From NCBI GenBank assembly GCA_035259345.1, contig DATFWK010000033.1:1-26130 (forward strand): DNA of 26,130 nucleotides, in the 5' to 3' direction. This stretch comes from DATFWK01 sp035259345. GTDB taxonomy: Bacteria > Actinomycetota > Thermoleophilia > Miltoncostaeales > Miltoncostaeaceae. The position numbers and the translations under genes were made by a program. Positions 22,942-26,130 of this stretch are shown here, piece by piece; the stretch's first letter is position 1, and each line of letters begins with the position of its first letter. The notes below the pieces were generated by a model. The model saw nothing but the letters and a program-made list of their open reading frames with translations, was not told the DNA's origin and did not search any database.

Positions 22942-23637
22942 CTACCCATGCGGCGCTCCGCGAAGCGCGCGCGCGAACGTGACGGCACACACCTCGCGCG
23001 CCCCGCCCCGCCGCAGCGCGAGCGCGCAGGCGGCCAGGGTCGCGCCGGTCGTGAGCACGTCGTCCACGAGCCAGGCGACCTCGGGCGCCGGCGCGCCCGG
23101 CCGCGCCGCGAAGGCCCCCCGCACCTGCGCGGCGCGCACGCCGGCCGCCGAGCCCCGCTGGGGCGGCCCGTCACGCGGGCGGACGAGCGCGTCACGGACC
23201 TCGCGGCCCCAGCGCCGCCCGAGCGCGTCCGCCAAGAGCCGCGCCTGGTTGAAGCCGCGCTCGCGCTCCCGGGCCCGCGCGAGCGGGACGGGCACGAGGA
23301 CGGCCCCGGCCGGCGGCGGCGCGACCCGGCCGCCGACGAGCGCCGCCATCTCGCGCGCGAGCCCGCGGCGGCGCGCGTCCTTGAGGCCGGCCACGGCCGC
23401 GCTGGCGGCGCCGGCATAAGCGGTCGCGTGGCGCGCGAGGTCGATCCGCCGCGGGCACTCCGCGCAGGCGGCGACCGCGACGGCCCACGGATGGCCGCAC
23501 CGCGCGCAGGCCGGGGCCGACGGCGGGGCCATGGTCGCCAGGCACCACCGGCAGAGGTCGGCCCCCGGCAGGCCGCAGGCCACGCAGGCGGCCGGGACCA
23601 GGAGGTCGAGCGCGCGAGCCAGGACGGTGACGGCCAT
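22942..23637 (-). CDS. ComF-family phosphoribosyltransferase-like protein
   Basis: ComF-type protein of 231 aa from ATG 23637. The N-terminal zinc-ribbon part has paired cysteines CVACG, CRWC, CARCG and CAEC. The PRTase part has VPVPLARARERERGFNQARLLA (residues around 125-145) and the PRPP-binding loop VAWLVDDVLTTGATL. ComF helps move transforming DNA inward in competent bacteria, but such genes are widespread in non-competent ones, so its role here is open. GTG 23697 would add 20 residues. It lies upstream of hpf on the same strand with a short gap, and is divergent from the antiporter gene. Confidence 0.9.
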   Translation of the reverse strand: MAVTVLARALDLLVPAACVACGLPGADLCRWCLATMAPPSAPACARCGHPWAVAVAACAECPRRIDLARHATAYAGAASAAVAGLKDARRRGLAREMAALVGGRVAPPPAGAVLVPVPLARARERERGFNQARLLADALGRRWGREVRDALVRPRDGPPQRGSAAGVRAAQVRGAFAARPGAPAPEVAWLVDDVLTTGATLAACALALRRGGAREVCAVTFARALRGAPHG

Positions 23638-23696
23638 GCCCCGATGGTGGACGCCCGCAACGCGCGGGTGGCGCGCGCATCGTGCCGACTTCGTCA

Positions 23697-23709
23697 CGGC
23701 ACGGTGCCG
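23697..23709. repeat. Short inverted repeat in the comF-antiporter divergent region
   Basis: CGGCAC and GTGCCG are mirrored around one G. It lies in the 168-nt divergent region (23638-23805) and might be an operator, though such GC-rich palindromes also occur by chance here. Confidence 0.2.
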
Positions 23710-23791
23710 GCCGGCGGCGCGACGCCACCGTGCGCCATGACGTTCGGCCCTGGCCCCGCCGGATCGCCGCCGACCGGCCGAGGCGCCCGGC

Positions 23792-23797
23792 TAGTGT
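23792..23797 (+). promoter_or_regulatory. -10 box (TAGTGT) for a leaderless antiporter transcript
   Basis: TAGTGT ends 8 nt before the GTG at 23806, so the transcript would start at or within 2 nt of the start codon. No Shine-Dalgarno lies before the GTG and no clear -35 is seen. Confidence 0.4.
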
Positions 23798-23805
23798 CAG
23801 GCTCC

Positions 23806-24855
23806 GTGGTCCAGAGGATCCTCGCCGCGCTCCTCGTGCTCGGCCCAGTCACGATCGCTGCGGAGCACGCGGGGGCCGGCGACATCACGGTCTTCATCCT
23901 GGCCGCGGCGGCCCTCATCCCGCTCGCATGGCTGATCGGCGAGGCCACGGAGCACGCCGCGCGCCACACGGGCCCGGGCATCGGGGGGTTCCTGAACGCC
24001 ACGTTCGGGAACGCGCCCGAGCTGATCATCGCCCTCTTCGCCGTCAACGACGGGCTCTTCGACGTCGTCCGCGCCTCGCTGATCGGCTCGGTCGTCGGGA
24101 ACCTCCTGCTCGTGCTGGGCTTCTCGCTCTACGCGGGCGGCCGGGGGTGGTTGGACCGGCCGTCGAGCCTCACGTCGCTGGGCCTCGTCGCCCTCGCGAC
24201 GCTGCTCTTCCTCATCCCCTACGTGCCCGGGCAGGACGGCGACCCCAACCGGCACGCCCTGGCGGTGCTGTCGATCATCCCGGCCGTGATCCTGCTGGCC
24301 GTCTACCTGGTGGTCGTGACGATCTCCCTGCGCAGGCACCACCAGATGAACGTCGCGGACGAGTCGGCCAAGCGCCGCGGCGGCTGGTCGCTCACGACCT
24401 CGCTCGCGGTGCTCGGCGTGGCCACCGTGGTCACGGCGCTCGTCGCGGAAGCGCTCGTCGGGTCGATCCAGGCCTTCTCCGACTCCGTCGGGCTCTCGGA
24501 GTTCTTCGTGGCCGCGGTGATCGTCGCGATCGTCGGCAACGCCGCCGAGCACGGCGGGGCGGTGGTGGTGGCAGCGCGCGGCCAGATCAAGCTCGCCGCC
24601 GAGATCGCCCTCTCCTCGAGCGCCCAGGTGGCCGTCTTCCTGATCCCGGCCGTGGCGCTGCTCTCGTGGCTCCTGCAGCCGCTCTCGCTCGCCTTCCGCA
24701 CCGTCGAGATGGGCGCCCTCGCCTTCGGGGTGATCTACACGTCGCTCCTGCTCTGGGGCGGGCGCTCGGCCCGCTGGCGCGGCGTGCTCCTGGTCGCCGC
24801 CTACGTCGGCGTCGCCATCGCCTTCTACGCCGCCGGCGACCGCTCGAGCGGCTGA
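23806..24855 (+). CDS. Calcium/cation:proton antiporter, CaCA superfamily (CAX type)
   Basis: The 349-aa protein has about eleven membrane segments and the two inverted alpha repeats of CaCA exchangers: GFLNATFGNAPELIIALFAV (about 63-82) and IVAIVGNAAEHGGAVVVAAR (about 240-260), each with the G-N-x-x-E cation-binding motif. The loop between halves contains HHQMNVADESAKRRGGWS. It should export Ca2+ (or Mn2+/Na+) in exchange for protons, in the cell membrane. The GTG start follows a -10 box by 8 nt; an ATG at 23737 would add a Pro/Gly-rich tail. Its end overlaps the end of the convergent mtnA by 31 nt. Confidence 0.92.
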   Translation: MVQRILAALLVLGPVTIAAEHAGAGDITVFILAAAALIPLAWLIGEATEHAARHTGPGIGGFLNATFGNAPELIIALFAVNDGLFDVVRASLIGSVVGNLLLVLGFSLYAGGRGWLDRPSSLTSLGLVALATLLFLIPYVPGQDGDPNRHALAVLSIIPAVILLAVYLVVVTISLRRHHQMNVADESAKRRGGWSLTTSLAVLGVATVVTALVAEALVGSIQAFSDSVGLSEFFVAAVIVAIVGNAAEHGGAVVVAARGQIKLAAEIALSSSAQVAVFLIPAVALLSWLLQPLSLAFRTVEMGALAFGVIYTSLLLWGGRSARWRGVLLVAAYVGVAIAFYAAGDRSSG

Positions 24856-25949
24856 GGCCGCGCCCCGGCGGCCTCGGCCAGCGCGGCGTCCCACGCCGCC
24901 CGCAGCGTGCGCTCGTAGGGCGGCCGGTGGACGCCCTGCTCGGTCACGATCGCCGAGACCAGCCGGTGCGGCGTGCGGTCGAACGCAGGGTTGGCGACCG
25001 GCGCCGCCGCCGGGGCCGCGGGCCGGCCGAACAGGCTCAGCTCGCGCACCTCGTCCGGCGAGCGCTCCTCGATGGGCACGCCGGCCGCGCTGGCCATCGC
25101 CGGGTCGAGGGTCGAGGTGGGCGCGGCCACGATGAACGGGATGCCGTGCTCCCGGGCGAGCACGGCGACCGCGTACGTGCCGATTTTGTTGACCACGTCG
25201 CCGTTCGCCGCGATGCGGTCGGCGCCCACGACGACGTGGCTCACGCGGCCCTCCGCCATCATCGTCGCCGCCATGTTGTCGGCGATGAGCGTGTAGGGGA
25301 TCCCCTCGCGCTCGAGCTCCCAGGCCGTGAGGCGGGCCCCCTGCAGCAGCGGGCGGGTCTCGTCGACCAGCACGCGCACGGTGGGGTCGGCGGCGTGAGC
25401 CGCGCGCACGACGCCCAGGGCCGTCCCGTAGCCCCCGGTGGCCAGTGCGCCGGCGTTGCAGTGCGTGAGGATCCGGGCCCCCCGCGAGACGAGCGCAAGC
25501 GCGTGGGCCCCGATCCGCTCGCACCGGTCCACCTCGTCCGCGTGCAGCCGGCGGGCGGCCGCGGCGAGATCGTCGGCGAGCGCCGGGGCCGGGCCGGGAT
25601 GGCCGGCCGCGAGGGCCAGCTGGGCGTCCACGGCCCAGGCCAGGTTGACCGCTGTGGGCCGGGCCTCCCGCAGCGCGGCGCCTGCCTCGCGCACCCGCGC
25701 AGCCGCGACGGCGAGGTCGTCCCCGGCAGCCGCCTGAGCGGCGAGGGCCACCCCCATGGCGCCCGCGACCCCGATCGCCGGGGCGCCCCGCACGACCATG
25801 CCGCGGATGGCGGCCACGACCTCCTCCCAGGTCCGCAGGCTCACCCACGCGGTCTCGCCCGGCAGCCGCGTCTGGTCGAGCATCCGCACCTCCCCGTCGC
25901 CGAGGGCGAGGATGTCCTCGGGCGCGAGGCCGGCGGGATGGCCGCTCAC
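24825..25949 (-). CDS. mtnA: S-methyl-5-thioribose-1-phosphate isomerase
   Basis: MtnA (374 aa) converts methylthioribose-1-phosphate to methylthioribulose-1-phosphate in methionine salvage. The eIF2B-alpha-like fold is recognised by MVVRGAPAIGVAGAMGVALA, the catalytic Cys in ILTHCNAGALATGGYGTALG, and the catalytic Asp in VVVGADRIAANGDVVNKIGT, followed by PFIVAAPTSTLDP. The start is GTG 25949, without a clear ribosome-binding site. It lies 23 nt after the ahcY stop, so both SAM-cycle genes are probably co-transcribed. The last 31 nt overlap the antiporter gene tail to tail. Other salvage genes (mtnB, C, D, K) are not in the window. Confidence 0.94.
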   Translation of the reverse strand: MSGHPAGLAPEDILALGDGEVRMLDQTRLPGETAWVSLRTWEEVVAAIRGMVVRGAPAIGVAGAMGVALAAQAAAGDDLAVAAARVREAGAALREARPTAVNLAWAVDAQLALAAGHPGPAPALADDLAAAARRLHADEVDRCERIGAHALALVSRGARILTHCNAGALATGGYGTALGVVRAAHAADPTVRVLVDETRPLLQGARLTAWELEREGIPYTLIADNMAATMMAEGRVSHVVVGADRIAANGDVVNKIGTYAVAVLAREHGIPFIVAAPTSTLDPAMASAAGVPIEERSPDEVRELSLFGRPAAPAAAPVANPAFDRTPHRLVSAIVTEQGVHRPPYERTLRAAWDAALAEAAGARPQPLERSPAA

Positions 25950-25972
25950 GGAGGCTGCCGGGCCGGGCCGGT

Positions 25973-26130
25973 CTAGGTGCCCTGGTCCCAGGAGGCCAGG
26001 TAGCGCTCCTGCTCCGGCGTCAGCGCGTCGATGTCGATGCCCATCGACCCGAGCTTCAGCCGCGCGATCTCGTTGTCGATGTCCTTCGGCACCTCGTAGA
26101 CCTTGTTCTCGAGCCGGTCCGCGTTCTTGG
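25973..26130 (-). CDS. ahcY: Adenosylhomocysteinase, C-terminal end only
   Basis: Only the last 52 codons are in the window; the rest lies to the right. They encode NKVYEVPKDIDNEIARLKL, then GIDIDALTPEQERYLASWDQGT, the family C-terminus whose Tyr reaches into the cofactor site of the neighbouring subunit. The enzyme splits S-adenosylhomocysteine into adenosine and homocysteine. It is upstream of mtnA on the same strand, fitting a shared role in SAM by-product recycling. Confidence 0.92.
   Translation of the reverse strand, partial: KNADRLENKVYEVPKDIDNEIARLKLGSMGIDIDALTPEQERYLASWDQGT

Noticed and set aside
22918..23805. Long N-terminal extension of the antiporter frame across comF.
   Set aside because: It is antisense to comF, lacks membrane or domain features, and the CAX fold begins at the GTG at 23806.

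Overview
The window is very GC-rich, densely packed bacterial chromosome. Housekeeping order (infC-rpmI-rplT-pheS-pheT; hpf-secA-prfB-ftsE-ftsX; rnr-smpB), GTG starts, leaderless-looking promoters and an actinobacterial style of RNase R, SmpB and FtsX point to Actinomycetota. My best guess is a Thermoleophilia-like lineage (Gaiellales/Solirubrobacterales). That placement is inference from gene content and protein style, not from a search. I see no insertion sequence, prophage, CRISPR array or tRNA gene.

Layout. 1-6100 (minus): infC-rpmI-rplT, a TrmH-family RNA methyltransferase, an unexpected secreted PstS-like binding protein, pheS, and pheT running off the left edge. 6133-6436 (plus): acylphosphatase and a hairpin terminator shared with the converging ssrA. 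6443-6806 (minus): ssrA, the tmRNA, with PK1 pseudoknot, a G3.U acceptor stem and the predicted tag ANSRQLAFAA; it fills the only long gap between protein genes. 6828-7655 (minus): SAM methyltransferase, divergent from lutABC (plus, 7708-10396), the iron-sulfur/LUD lactate-oxidation module. 10400-16526 (minus): one tight unit with a signal-anchored S41 protease, RNase R, SmpB, a RidA-like protein, an LPG-synthase-type membrane protein and a winged-helix protein. 16589-18441 (minus): ftsE-ftsX behind a good -35/-10 promoter. 18498-23637 (minus): comF, hpf, secA and prfB, the last with the classical programmed +1 frameshift. 23806-24855 (plus): a CaCA-type cation/proton antiporter. 24825-26130 (minus): mtnA and the 3' end of ahcY.

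How the genes fit together. Translation dominates: IF-3, L35, L20, PheRS, an rRNA/tRNA methyltransferase, RF2, a hibernation factor and three trans-translation parts (tmRNA, SmpB, RNase R). Envelope and secretion genes (secA, ftsEX, S41 protease) sit among them. mtnA and ahcY both act on the SAM/methionine cycle.

The most unusual observation is that four neighbouring minus-strand genes (ftsX, the S41 protease, rnr and the winged-helix gene) have no ATG, GTG or TTG where the protein should begin. Each has an in-frame CTG at the right place. In ftsX the CTG follows a nine-base AGGAGGGGG Shine-Dalgarno with 7-nt spacing. In the other three the CTG is the first codon of a CTGA overlap with an upstream stop codon. 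This suggests recurrent CUG initiation, often by translational coupling, which standard gene callers would miss and so truncate the N-termini.
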